A DNA stretch of 64,000 nt, from positions 4,898,001 through 4,962,000 of the forward strand of contig NZ_JASGJZ010000001.1 of the NCBI RefSeq assembly GCF_047601025.1, read 5' to 3'. The notes under the pieces were generated by a model. The model was given only the letters and a program-made list of their open reading frames with translations. It had not been told where the DNA came from and made no database searches. A program made the translations under genes and the position numbers. Positions 17,668 through 25,338 of the stretch are shown piece after piece. Position 1 is the first letter of the stretch; every line of letters starts with the position of its first letter. Source of the DNA: Pseudorhodoferax sp047601025 (GTDB taxonomy: Bacteria; Pseudomonadota; Gammaproteobacteria; Burkholderiales; Burkholderiaceae_C).

Positions 17668-20321
17668 GGCGACACCCCGCGGCGCTGCTGCGCGAGCGCC
17701 ATCTGTTCGAACAGGCGGCTGCAGGCGCGCTCGACCAGCGCCTCCAGGTCCGGCGCCGCCGCCTGGGGCGCCGGCGCGGCCGCAGGCGCGGCCTCGGTGA
17801 TGCGCGGCGGCTGCAGCAGCATGGACGGCTCCGCCGGCGAAGAGTCGGCCAGGCGTGCCACCACGGCAGCGGCCGCCGGCTGGGGCTGGCGCTGCACGAG
17901 CTGCCGCGGTGCCGCGGCGAGCGCCGGAGCCGAGGCCACGGACGCTGGCGCCGCGGCCGGTGCTGCCGCGCGCCAGGCCGCCAATGGACGGTGCAACCCG
18001 GCCAGCGGGGAGCCGGCCAGCGGTGCATGCATTCCCGCGGTCCGCGGCGGCATGGCCATCGGCCCGGCAGCGGGCGCCACCGGGTCGCCGTGGCTGGCGG
18101 CATGGCCAGGCGCCAGGCCGCGCGCCGGCGCCAGGGCCGCGCGGAATACCGGCGCCCCCTGCGCCGACGGGCCGGTTCCGGCCATCGGCATGGCGGACCC
18201 CGTGCGCATGGGCGCGCGCACGACCGGCCCCAGCCCTTCGCCGGCGCGGACCGGCTCGGCGCCCGCCGCCGCGACGGCGGGCACGGCGGGCACGGCGGGC
18301 ACGGCGGGCACGGCGGGCACGGCAGCTTCGCTGGACGCGGACCGGCGCACGGTCGTCCCGCGGGGCACGAGCTCGCCACGGCCCCGCGCCAGTGCCGGCA
18401 ATGCCGGGCGCGCCAGCGCCTGCGGCAAGGACGGCGTCGCGGGGCCCGTGGACCGCGACGCGGCCGTGGACGGGCTGGCGATCACGCCCAGCGGCTCGCC
18501 CGCGCGGACGGGTGCCGGGCGCCCGGTGGAGACCATCGGCGCCGCCTCGGCGCCGCCCGGCGTGCCCTGCCCGGCCCGCGGCGGCACGTCGGCGGGCGAT
18601 GCCGCGGCGCCCGGGCCGGACACCGCCCTGGCCTGGCGCGACGGCATCGCCACGGACACCGGGCCACCGGCAACCGATGCCGCCGGCCGCACCGCATCCG
18701 TGACCCGGGCCGTCGGATGGGGCTGCGCCGCGGCGGCGGCGGCCGCCGGCGGCGCCATGCGCACCGGCACGCGGTCCGCGGGCGACGCCGCAGCGCCACC
18801 CCGCTCCACGGCCTCGGCCCTGCGGTGGATCGGCGGATGGCCGGCCAGCGGCGGCTGGGGCCGGGCCGCGGCACGCGCGACCGGCGCCAGGGGCTGGCGG
18901 CTGCCTGCCTGCCCCGCGGTGGGCATGCCAGCCGCAGGCTGCAGCGCCGGTGGCCGCATCGGCGTGGTCGCCGGCGCTGCCGTGGTGACGCGCTCGCCAG
19001 CCATGCCAGCCCCGTGCGAACCGGCCCGGGCCGTGCCACCCGCCGCCGGCACCGCCGCACGGACCGGCATCGCCGCGGCACCGCCAACGGAGGCCGGCGC
19101 GGCGCGCTGGATGGCCAGGGCCGGGGCGGAGGCCGCAGCCGTTCTGGCAGCTGCGGTGGCGATGGGCACCCCAGTGGAGAACGCCACCGGGCGCACGGCA
19201 CGCACCGCCGGCATGGCCGGTGCGGCAACCGCTTCTGCATGCGCCGGCGGCACGCCGCCGGGCTGGCCTGTCGATGGCAGGGCAGCCGGCAGCGGCGCAC
19301 CCGCGCGACGCACTTCCGCTTTCCATTGCGCCTGGCGCCGCACCGGAGGCGGCACGCCCCGCCCATCCGGCGGCCGCGCCGGTCCGGCGCGCCCTGACAC
19401 GGGTGCGCGCGCCTGCAAGCCACGCAGCGGTGCCGGCGTCGCGTCCACGCCGCGGCCCAGCGGCGCGCGGTGCACCCGCGCGGCCTGCACCGTCGCGGAC
19501 AGGCCGCCCAGCGGATGCGGATGCGGATGTGCAGGTGCTGACGCTGACGCTGACGCTGACGCTGACGCTGACGCTGACGCTGACGCTGACGCTGACGCTG
19601 ACGCTGACGCTGACGCTGACAGCATGCTCGCCGCAGGCGCCGGCGTGCGCCCGTCACCACCAGCCCGCGCATCGGCGCGCGGCGCCTCCGCCCCCCGTGC
19701 TGACACGGCCGCCGGCCGCGCCCACGGCGCCGGCGCCTCCACGGCAGCCGCCAGGTGGGACGGTGCCGCCACGACCGGCGCGCCGGCCATCGGCCCGGCC
19801 CCGCCCGCAGCCCCGCCCACCGTCGCCGCGGCGGCCCGCGCCACGGCAGTCGGCGCCAGCGCCTGCGGCCCCCGTGCCGGCCCGGGAGCGCCCTGCGCAG
19901 GTCCACGCGGGAGGACCGCCGCGGCAGCGAGCGGCGCGCGGACCATCGGCCGGGCGGGTGACGCCGGCGCGGGCATGCTCGGAACCGGCGCCGTGGCCTG
20001 CGGCGACACGGCCGCATCCTGCGATCCACCGGGCGGACCGGCCGGGCGCGCCGGCGCGGCGACGGGCCGCTGGCGGCCAGGCGGCGCGGGCCGGCGCCGC
20101 AACGGCGCCTGCGCGCCGGCCTCGCCGGCCGGCCGCGCCCGGCCCAGCAGGGCGGCCACGAAGCCGGTGTGGTGCCCGGCCGGCGCCAGCCCGCGCTGGA
20201 GCGGCCCGTCGGCCGTGTCGCCGGCCGCGCCGATCCCGGCCAGACGGTGCCGCGCCCAGGTCTGCCGGCCCAACGCCTGCGCACCGTCCCACACGGCTTC
20301 GGATGGCCGGACGAAGCTCAT
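17658..20321 (-). CDS. Giant low-complexity Pro/Ala/Arg-rich eCIS protein
   Basis: An 887-residue open frame between the second tube gene and the LysM gene; it overlaps the tube gene by 4 nt and the LysM gene by 10 nt, so it is surely translated. The N-terminal 60 residues (WDGAQALGRQTWARHRLAGI) and the last 35 (EALVERACSRLFEQMALAQQ) look folded and helical. Everything between is Ala/Pro/Val/Arg-rich and probably disordered, including (SA)14 and (VPA)5 tracts. The position corresponds to the small Afp6/Pvc6 gene; the C-terminal helix could be the equivalent module on an enormous linker (inference). It is not a typical helical tape measure, although no other tape-measure candidate is visible. 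Confidence 0.7.
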   Translation of the reverse strand: MSFVRPSEAVWDGAQALGRQTWARHRLAGIGAAGDTADGPLQRGLAPAGHHTGFVAALLGRARPAGEAGAQAPLRRRPAPPGRQRPVAAPARPAGPPGGSQDAAVSPQATAPVPSMPAPASPARPMVRAPLAAAAVLPRGPAQGAPGPARGPQALAPTAVARAAAATVGGAAGGAGPMAGAPVVAAPSHLAAAVEAPAPWARPAAVSARGAEAPRADARAGGDGRTPAPAASMLSASASASASASASASASASASASASASAPAHPHPHPLGGLSATVQAARVHRAPLGRGVDATPAPLRGLQARAPVSGRAGPARPPDGRGVPPPVRRQAQWKAEVRRAGAPLPAALPSTGQPGGVPPAHAEAVAAPAMPAVRAVRPVAFSTGVPIATAAARTAAASAPALAIQRAAPASVGGAAAMPVRAAVPAAGGTARAGSHGAGMAGERVTTAAPATTPMRPPALQPAAGMPTAGQAGSRQPLAPVARAAARPQPPLAGHPPIHRRAEAVERGGAAASPADRVPVRMAPPAAAAAAAQPHPTARVTDAVRPAASVAGGPVSVAMPSRQARAVSGPGAAASPADVPPRAGQGTPGGAEAAPMVSTGRPAPVRAGEPLGVIASPSTAASRSTGPATPSLPQALARPALPALARGRGELVPRGTTVRRSASSEAAVPAVPAVPAVPAVPAVAAAGAEPVRAGEGLGPVVRAPMRTGSAMPMAGTGPSAQGAPVFRAALAPARGLAPGHAASHGDPVAPAAGPMAMPPRTAGMHAPLAGSPLAGLHRPLAAWRAAAPAAAPASVASAPALAAAPRQLVQRQPQPAAAAVVARLADSSPAEPSMLLQPPRITEAAPAAAPAPQAAAPDLEALVERACSRLFEQMALAQQRRGVSPWL
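18274..18318. repeat. 9-bp tandem repeat (ACGGCGGGC)5
   Basis: Five perfect copies of a 9-bp unit inside the large Pro/Ala-rich gene. On the coding (minus) strand they encode a repeated Val-Pro-Ala tract. Copy changes would keep the reading frame. Confidence 0.9.
19537..19620. repeat. Hexanucleotide microsatellite (GCTGAC)14
   Basis: Fourteen perfect 6-bp units, 84 bp, within the 887-residue gene. On the coding strand they give (Ser-Ala)14. A perfect array this long suggests recent slippage; length changes stay in frame and would only lengthen or shorten a linker. Confidence 0.95.
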
Positions 20322-20749
20322 GGCGCCAACCCTTCATGCACGAACTCGACCGACTCCACGGCCGGCTCCGCATCGCGGGCGCGCAGGTCGGACCCCGCCC
20401 ACTTCACCGGGCAGGCGCGCAGGAACTTCCAGCGGCGCAGCTCGCGCTGCTCCGCGTCGACCAGCAGCACCGACACGTCGCGGCGCTGCACGCGGCCGGC
20501 CACCACCGCGCGGAACCAGTCCGACAGCTCGCGCGAATCGTCCTGCCCGCGCTTGAGCACCAGGCGCGCGGCCGCCTTGGCGGCGCCGGGCAGTTCGCGC
20601 TCGCCGGCGTTGTAGCCGCCCTCGCGGAAGCACTCGACCTGGCTCTCCTGGCCCAGCCCCGACACCTCGGAGAAGCCGGCGACGACGAGCTGGTCGATCT
20701 CCACCACGAAGCGGAAACCGTCGTAAGGATCCTGGCGGCGCGCGGGCAT
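20318..20749 (-). CDS. eCIS inner tube protein, gp19 family (Afp5-like)
   Basis: A 143-residue phage-tail-tube protein: DPYDGFRFVVEIDQLVVAGF, SEVSGLGQESQVECFREGGY, SRELSDWFRAVVAGRVQRRD, then KFLRACPVKWAGSDL and an acidic ESVEFVHEGL end. It is a paralogue of the tube gene at 21843-22271; eCIS usually carry one major tube protein and one or more baseplate-proximal variants. The position next to the Afp6/Afp7 equivalents suggests it is the tube initiator. Its stop overlaps the start of the 887-residue gene (ATGA). Confidence 0.92.
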   Translation of the reverse strand: MPARRQDPYDGFRFVVEIDQLVVAGFSEVSGLGQESQVECFREGGYNAGERELPGAAKAAARLVLKRGQDDSRELSDWFRAVVAGRVQRRDVSVLLVDAEQRELRRWKFLRACPVKWAGSDLRARDAEPAVESVEFVHEGLAP

Positions 20750-20752
20750 GGC

Positions 20753-20976
20753 TCAGCAGCTGTGAACGAACCGATCGCGCCCACGGCGGGGAGCGCCGGG
20801 CCGCTGGCGCAGGCGATCGCCCTGGCGGGTGCCGGGGCACGGGCTGCGACGCCCGCCTGCGGCCCGGCATCCCCCGGCCCGCGGGGCGAGGCCCGGGGTG
20901 CGGCGATGAAGATGCGAACAGGTGATGGTCATCGGCGGCCTCGCGTGGGTGTGGGCGGTTCGTTCACAGCGCTCAG
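20753..20976. repeat. Inverted repeat flanking a roughly 180-bp insert between eCIS genes
   Basis: GCTGTGAACGAACCG at 20759-20773 is the exact reverse complement of 20956-20970; extended to 26 bp, 22 positions pair. Between the arms no conserved gene is seen. On the minus strand, however, a GTG at 20967 opens a 12-codon ORF that ends in an ATGA overlap (20932) with a 59-codon Arg/Gly-rich ORF, whose stop lies 3 nt before the tube gene. The sequence GTGAACGAACCGCC also forms the start of the short sheath gene at 23600. Either a degenerate insertion or another gene-bridging mini-ORF chain. Confidence 0.6.
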
Positions 20977-21200
20977 CGCATCGCGGACGGCGCGTCGTCG
21001 GCCGCCGCGTTGGCGCGGCGGTTGAGCTCGGCGATCTGGCGGACCCACTGGCGGCGCTCGAGGTGGTCGAGGTCCATGAGCTGCGCATGGGGCCAGTGAA
21101 AGTGGTATGCGACATAGGCCACCTCCTCGTACAGCTGGGTCAAGGGGTAGCCGAGAGCTCCCCCGCGTCGGCCACCTCCGTCTCGAAGCGGGCCGAACAC
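20973..21200 (-). CDS. Small eCIS protein, DUF6760-like
   Basis: The conserved part reads GYPLTQLYEEVAYVAYHFHW followed by LDHLERRQWVRQIAELNRR, matching the small proteins (about 55 residues) that follow the tail-assembly gene in many eCIS loci. The ATG at 21200 gives 75 residues and overlaps the previous gene by 61 nt; orthologues begin right at GYPL, but here the preceding codon is CTC, so the true start is uncertain. Role unknown, probably tube or baseplate assembly. The stop is followed by the inverted-repeat region. Confidence 0.78.
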   Translation of the reverse strand: MFGPLRDGGGRRGGALGYPLTQLYEEVAYVAYHFHWPHAQLMDLDHLERRQWVRQIAELNRRANAAADDAPSAMR

Positions 21201-21520
21201 TCGGGGCAGGTCACGCCGATGCGGTTGTGGCCCTGCGCATTGATGCGGCGGTACAGGCTCTCCAGGAACGCGAAGTCGGCGGCGAACAGGCCTTCGATGA
21301 TCTTGGGGTTCAGCGGCTCCAGCGTGCCGAGCCGCGTGACCACGCGCGACAGCAGGATCACCGCCAGGTAGCCCGGGTTGGCCTGCACGCGCGGGTCCTT
21401 CAGCGGCAGGATCTCGTCGCTGGCGGTGGCCAGGCGCATCGTGCCCTCGCGGTGCAGCTCGTGCTGCGCGTCCAGGTAGCCGCGCGGCAGCGTGAAGGCG
21501 AACTCGGTCTGGAACGTCAT
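21140..21520 (-). CDS. Phage tail assembly-like eCIS protein
   Basis: A 126-residue protein with FTLPRGYLDAQHELHREGTM, RLATASDEILPLKDPRVQAN and ILLSRVVTRLGTLEPLNPKI, the pattern of the 'phage tail assembly protein' (gpE/gp41-like chaperone) encoded between tube and DUF6760 in eCIS. The C-terminus has one CxxC pair (TCPECSARFE). It is thought to guide tube or tape-measure assembly. Its ATG overlaps by 4 nt (ATGA) with the stop of the repeat mini-ORF upstream, not with the tube gene itself. Confidence 0.85.
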   Translation of the reverse strand: MTFQTEFAFTLPRGYLDAQHELHREGTMRLATASDEILPLKDPRVQANPGYLAVILLSRVVTRLGTLEPLNPKIIEGLFAADFAFLESLYRRINAQGHNRIGVTCPECSARFETEVADAGELSATP

Positions 21521-21846
21521 GGACGGCCCTCCCCGCTGCGCATGGCGGAGCGCGTACCTCGGGACGGCCCGGCGGTGCTCGCCGGTGCTCCGTCGGGCCT
21601 GCGGCCCGGCCTCTCCGGGAGGGAACGAGCCTCTTCGGGCGGCCGGGCGCGGCGCACGGTACTGCCTTCGCCCGTACGGGCTGCGGCGCGAGCCGCTTCG
21701 GGCGGCCGGGCGCGGCGTACGGGACTGCCTTCGCCCATACGGGCTGCGGCGCGAGCCTCTTCGGGCGACCGGGCGCGGCGCACGGGACTGCCTTCGCCCG
21801 TACGGGCTGCGGCGCGAGCCGCTTCGGGCGGCCGGGCGCGGCTCAT
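21517..21846 (-). CDS. Repeat-encoded bridging ORF (109 aa) between tube and tail-assembly genes
   Basis: Begins with an ATG that overlaps the tube gene stop (ATGA, 21843-21846) and ends with a TGA that overlaps the tail-assembly start (ATGA, 21517-21520). It therefore fills the gap exactly with an open frame. The product is an Ala/Arg/Pro-rich peptide built from 21-residue repeats with core ARPPEAARAAARTGEGSP and ends RSGEGRP. A 22-residue relative bridges two kinase genes at 38463-38531. I know no domain for it. It may act only through translation (ribosome hand-over), or be a repeat element fixed in coding phase. Whether a stable protein is made is unknown. Confidence 0.5.
   Translation of the reverse strand: MSRARPPEAARAAARTGEGSPVRRARSPEEARAAARMGEGSPVRRARPPEAARAAARTGEGSTVRRARPPEEARSLPERPGRRPDGAPASTAGPSRGTRSAMRSGEGRP
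21626..21846. repeat. 63-bp tandem repeat, 3.5 units
   Basis: Three full 63-bp units (21626-21688, 21689-21751, 21752-21814) and a partial unit (21815-21846), with only a few base differences between them. The period is 21 codons, so the bridging ORF stays open. A single-unit relative of the same sequence is at 38469-38526 on the plus strand, in the same sense relative to its host operon. Confidence 0.93.
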
Positions 21847-22271
21847 GCCTTCACCACGCCCTCGTGGGCCAGTTCGATGGACTCGATCGCGACCTCGTTG
21901 GCGCTGGCGTTGAAGCTCGGGCCGGACCACTTGACGATCCAGGCCTCATGGAAATTCCAGCGCAGCTTCTCCTCGCCGGCGTCGTCGCACAGGATGATGG
22001 AGCCGTTCTTGCGCTCGGTCTTGCCGTCCACCGTCTGCTGCTTCCACTTGATCAGCGAGTCGTCGTCGGTGATGCCGCCCTTGAGCGTGATGTTGGCGTA
22101 CTTGGTCATGCCCGGCAGCTGGCGCATGCGCGCCGGCTCGTTGCCCTCGCGGTAGGGCACGGCGTCGTTGGTCACGTCCAGGCCGGCCACCTCGCGGAAG
22201 CCGCCGCGCTGGATGCCGTCGAGCTCGACCCGGAAGCGGTAGCTCTGGTAGGGATCTTTCCTGTTGGCCAT
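21843..22271 (-). CDS. eCIS inner tube protein, gp19 family (Afp1-like)
   Basis: A 142-residue tail-tube protein: DPYQSYRFRVELDGIQRGGF, REVAGLDVTNDAVPYREGNE, MRQLPGMTKYANITLKGGIT, EKLRWNFHEAWIVKWSGPSF. These are the hallmarks of the Hcp-like gp19 family, whose hexamers stack to the inner tube. By order (directly after the sheath genes) it is the likely major tube subunit, with the copy at 20318 as the baseplate-proximal variant. The start is preceded by an AAGGAGA-like ribosome site. Confidence 0.94.
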   Translation of the reverse strand: MANRKDPYQSYRFRVELDGIQRGGFREVAGLDVTNDAVPYREGNEPARMRQLPGMTKYANITLKGGITDDDSLIKWKQQTVDGKTERKNGSIILCDDAGEEKLRWNFHEAWIVKWSGPSFNASANEVAIESIELAHEGVVKA

Positions 22272-22307
22272 GGCACTTTCTCCTTGTGAATGGAACGGAT
22301 GCGGCGG

Positions 22308-23600
22308 TCAGCCGCGCAGCAGCGCGCCGTCCACCGACTGGACCAGCTGCACCTCGATGAATTCGGCCGGCGCGGCGACCGCCAGGCCGATCGCGCAGAC
22401 CACGCGCCCCAGCTCGCGCGAGTGCTCGGGATTGGTCTCGGCGTCGCACTGCACGTAGAAGGCCTCGGCCGGCGTATCGCCGCTGAGCGCGCCTTCGCGC
22501 CAGCGTGCCAGGCAGTGGCTCTCCACGCGCTGGCGGATGCGCGCCCACAGCGCCGGCCGGTGCGGCTCCATGACCAGGTCGCGCAGGCCCAGCTGGGCCC
22601 AGCGCGCCAGCCCCAGCACCACGCGCCGCGCGCCGATGTGGCGCCAGGGCGGCCGGCTGCTGAGCGTGCGCGCGCCGCAGATGCGCACGCCGCGGCCCGG
22701 CAGCACGCGCAGGCAGTTCACGCCGTCCTGGTGCAGCGCGGCCAGCGCGGCTTCGGCGGCATCGCCCGGCTCGCCGTCGTCGTCCAGGTCCAGCACGCCC
22801 TGCAGCCGTTCGTTGGCCGGCGCCTTGTGCCGGCCGGTGGCCGCATCCAGGCGCGCCAGCACGCCGGCGACATGGCCGCACGGCGGCACGGTGGCGGCGC
22901 CCTGCGCACCGCGCAGCGGCGGCACCGCGAGCCACGGCCAGTACAGCGCGCCGTTGGCGACTTCCGCGGCCGTGGCCGACATGCCTTCGGTGCGCTGGCG
23001 GGCCGACGCGCGCCCGGCGGCGCGCGGCAGGCAGTCGAACAAAGCGAAGCGGTCGTTCAGCCGGTTGCAGTAGGCCAGTACCGCGCCCTGTACCGCGCGC
23101 ACGGCCTCGGCGTCCTGCCCCAGCGGCCCCCACACGGCGTCCGGCACGCAGACCAGGTCGGGCTGGTCCAGGTCCTCCAGCGGCCCGGCGGGGCGGAACG
23201 CGGCCAGCAGCCGGTCGCGCAGCGCCGCCGCGCCGGCGCCTTCCGGCAGCGGCTGGGGCAACGGCAGCTGCGCGATCCAGCAGGCCGCCCCGCCGTTCTC
23301 GAAGAAGCCGCGCACCGCATGGTCCAGGTAGCCGGGCGCCGGCCGCGGCGACGCCAGCGCGTAGCGCTCCCAGCGGTCGACCGCGAACGGCGCATCCGCC
23401 GGCGCCACCGCGAACGGCGCGTCCGCCGGCGGCGCCGCGAACCCGACGAACAGCGGCACGCCGGACGGCGGCGGCCGCGTGGCCGCGCGCTGGCTGAAGG
23501 CCAGCGCCACACCCGGCAGGCGGCGCTGCGCGGGCAACGGCGTGGCGGCGGTGCTGGTGAACATGGCCGGGAACTCGGAAGGTGCGGGCGGTTCGTTCAC
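22308..23600 (-). CDS. eCIS sheath protein, shorter paralogue (430 aa)
   Basis: A contractile sheath protein. The C-terminal half has the conserved APANERLQGVLDL, GVNCLRVLPGRGVRICGART, LWARIRQRVESHCLARWREG and QCDAETNPEHSRELGRVVCA segments of the tail-sheath family. The N-terminal region is compact and lacks the long insertion of the 572-residue paralogue; a 9-residue duplication (PADAPFAVA) is visible near residue 55. It starts at GTG 23600, six bases after the larger sheath gene. Likely a baseplate- or cap-proximal sheath variant (Afp2-4 like). Confidence 0.9.
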   Translation of the reverse strand: MNEPPAPSEFPAMFTSTAATPLPAQRRLPGVALAFSQRAATRPPPSGVPLFVGFAAPPADAPFAVAPADAPFAVDRWERYALASPRPAPGYLDHAVRGFFENGGAACWIAQLPLPQPLPEGAGAAALRDRLLAAFRPAGPLEDLDQPDLVCVPDAVWGPLGQDAEAVRAVQGAVLAYCNRLNDRFALFDCLPRAAGRASARQRTEGMSATAAEVANGALYWPWLAVPPLRGAQGAATVPPCGHVAGVLARLDAATGRHKAPANERLQGVLDLDDDGEPGDAAEAALAALHQDGVNCLRVLPGRGVRICGARTLSSRPPWRHIGARRVVLGLARWAQLGLRDLVMEPHRPALWARIRQRVESHCLARWREGALSGDTPAEAFYVQCDAETNPEHSRELGRVVCAIGLAVAAPAEFIEVQLVQSVDGALLRG

Positions 23601-23606
23601 GCCTTC

Positions 23607-25325
23607 TCAAGCGTTGCGCGCCGTGCCCTGGGTGATGCGGAAGATCACGAACTCGGCCGGCCGCACGATGGCCACGCCGACCTCGATCACCAGGCGCCCG
23701 ATCTCGCGGCTGTCCAGCGGGTTGTTCTCGGCGTCGCACTTGACGTAGAAGGCTTCCTCCGGCGTGGTGCCGAACAGCGCGCCGTCGCGCCACACCGTCG
23801 TCAGGAAACCCGTCACGTTGCGCCGCACGGCGCCCCACAGGGCCGGCGTGTTGGGCTCGAACACGACCCACTGCGTGCCCGCGTCGATGGACTTGGCCAG
23901 GAACAGGAAGGTGCGGCGCACGCTCACGTAGCGCCATTCGTTGTTCTCGTCGCCGCCCAGCGTGCGCGCGCCCCAGACCGTGATGTCGCCGTTCAGCGTG
24001 CGGATGCAGTTCACGCCCTGCGGGTTCAGCCCTTCCTGCATGGCGCGGCTGATGTAGTACTGCACGTTGCGCGCACCCAGCACGCTGGCGTTGGCGGGCG
24101 CCTTGAACACGCCGCGCTGCACGTCGGTGCGCGCGTAGACGCCGGCGATCGCGCCGGACGGAGGCACGTGGACCAGGCCCTTGTACTTGTCGGGCACGCT
24201 GTCGATGCCGGCCTGCTGCAGCTGCAGCGCGGGGTCGACCACCTCGATGTAGGGGAAGTACAGCGCGGCGTGCTTGCTGCGCGCCGGCAGCTGCGATTGC
24301 CCGCTGTCGTAGTTCAGCAGCTCCGGGTCGAGCCGGCGCTGCGCGTCGACCGGGTGCTGCGGCGCGTCCAGGATCGCGAAGCGGTACTTGGTCAGCTCGC
24401 AATGGGCGACCAGGGCCGCGGCGATGCTCTTGTCGGACGACATGCCGGGGAAGGCCACCAGCGCGATCGACTCCACGGACTCCAGCGTCGCCAACGCCAG
24501 GTTCAGGTCGTCCTGCAGCGAGTCCTTGCGCACGCGCACCACGAAGGCGCGGCCGCCGCCGTTGTTGAAGAAGCCGAACACCGCATGGCTCAGGACCTGG
24601 TGGCCGCTCAGCACCACGCCCTGGCTGCCCAGCGCCAGCTGCGAGGAGTCGTAGGCCGACCAGCCGCCGAAGCGCGACTGGTATTCCGAGAAGTTGGTGC
24701 ACAGCTTGGCCTGGCCGGGCGGCACCTCGACCTGGAAGGGCTTGAGCGTGTAGCGCGCGACCATCGCGCGCGCCTGGTCGCGCTTGAGCGCGCGCACGCC
24801 ACGCACCCGCTCGGCCTCGGGCTTGCTGCTCAGTTCCTCGAGCGCCTGCGCCGCCTCGGACGCGCGCTGCGCCTTCTCCTTCGCCTGCGCCAGGTCGGCC
24901 TGGGCGGCGGCCGCCGCGGCCTGCGCGGCGGCCAGCGCGTTGGCCACGTCCGCCGCGTCGGTGCTGCCGTCGGGCGCGGCGACGGCCTTGCGCTTCTCCG
25001 CCTTCGCGGCCTCGTCGCTGGCCGCCTTGGCCGCCTTCTCCGCGTCGCCGGCGGCCTTGGCCGCCGCCTCCTTCGCCTTGGCCGCTTCGTCCACCCGGGC
25101 CTTGATCTTCGCGTCCGAGTAGTCGTCGTCCGAACCGTAGAGCTTGTCGAACGCCGCCAGCACCTGGCGCTGGTACTCGTCGTCGTCGAGGTACTCGGGC
25201 ACCTGCACCTCGTCCTCCACGATGCCGATGAAGCCCACGGTGTTGGTGCCGACCCCGGCGATGCTCTTGATCTGGGACGGCACCTCTTCGATGTAGACGC
25301 CCGGCGAAAGATAGGAAGTAGCCAT
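23607..25325 (-). CDS. eCIS major sheath protein with coiled-coil insertion (572 aa)
   Basis: N-terminus SYLSPGVYIEEVPSQIKSIA and GVGTNTVGFIGIVED, central CTNFSEYQSRFGGWSAYDSS, GFFNNGGGRAFVVRV, and C-terminal NCIRTLNGDITVWGART, LWGAVRRNVTGFLTTVWRDG, VKCDAENNPLDSREIGRLVI are standard for the major contractile sheath. Between residues about 39 and 205 there is an extra segment. Residues about 70-190 of it are extremely rich in Ala, Lys, Glu, Asp and Gln with heptad-like spacing, so a long helical coiled coil is predicted, placed between the two halves of the N-terminal domain. It would project from the sheath surface or tile between subunits (inference). Confidence 0.93.
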   Translation of the reverse strand: MATSYLSPGVYIEEVPSQIKSIAGVGTNTVGFIGIVEDEVQVPEYLDDDEYQRQVLAAFDKLYGSDDDYSDAKIKARVDEAAKAKEAAAKAAGDAEKAAKAASDEAAKAEKRKAVAAPDGSTDAADVANALAAAQAAAAAAQADLAQAKEKAQRASEAAQALEELSSKPEAERVRGVRALKRDQARAMVARYTLKPFQVEVPPGQAKLCTNFSEYQSRFGGWSAYDSSQLALGSQGVVLSGHQVLSHAVFGFFNNGGGRAFVVRVRKDSLQDDLNLALATLESVESIALVAFPGMSSDKSIAAALVAHCELTKYRFAILDAPQHPVDAQRRLDPELLNYDSGQSQLPARSKHAALYFPYIEVVDPALQLQQAGIDSVPDKYKGLVHVPPSGAIAGVYARTDVQRGVFKAPANASVLGARNVQYYISRAMQEGLNPQGVNCIRTLNGDITVWGARTLGGDENNEWRYVSVRRTFLFLAKSIDAGTQWVVFEPNTPALWGAVRRNVTGFLTTVWRDGALFGTTPEEAFYVKCDAENNPLDSREIGRLVIEVGVAIVRPAEFVIFRITQGTARNA

Positions 25326-25338
25326 GTCGAATACCCTT

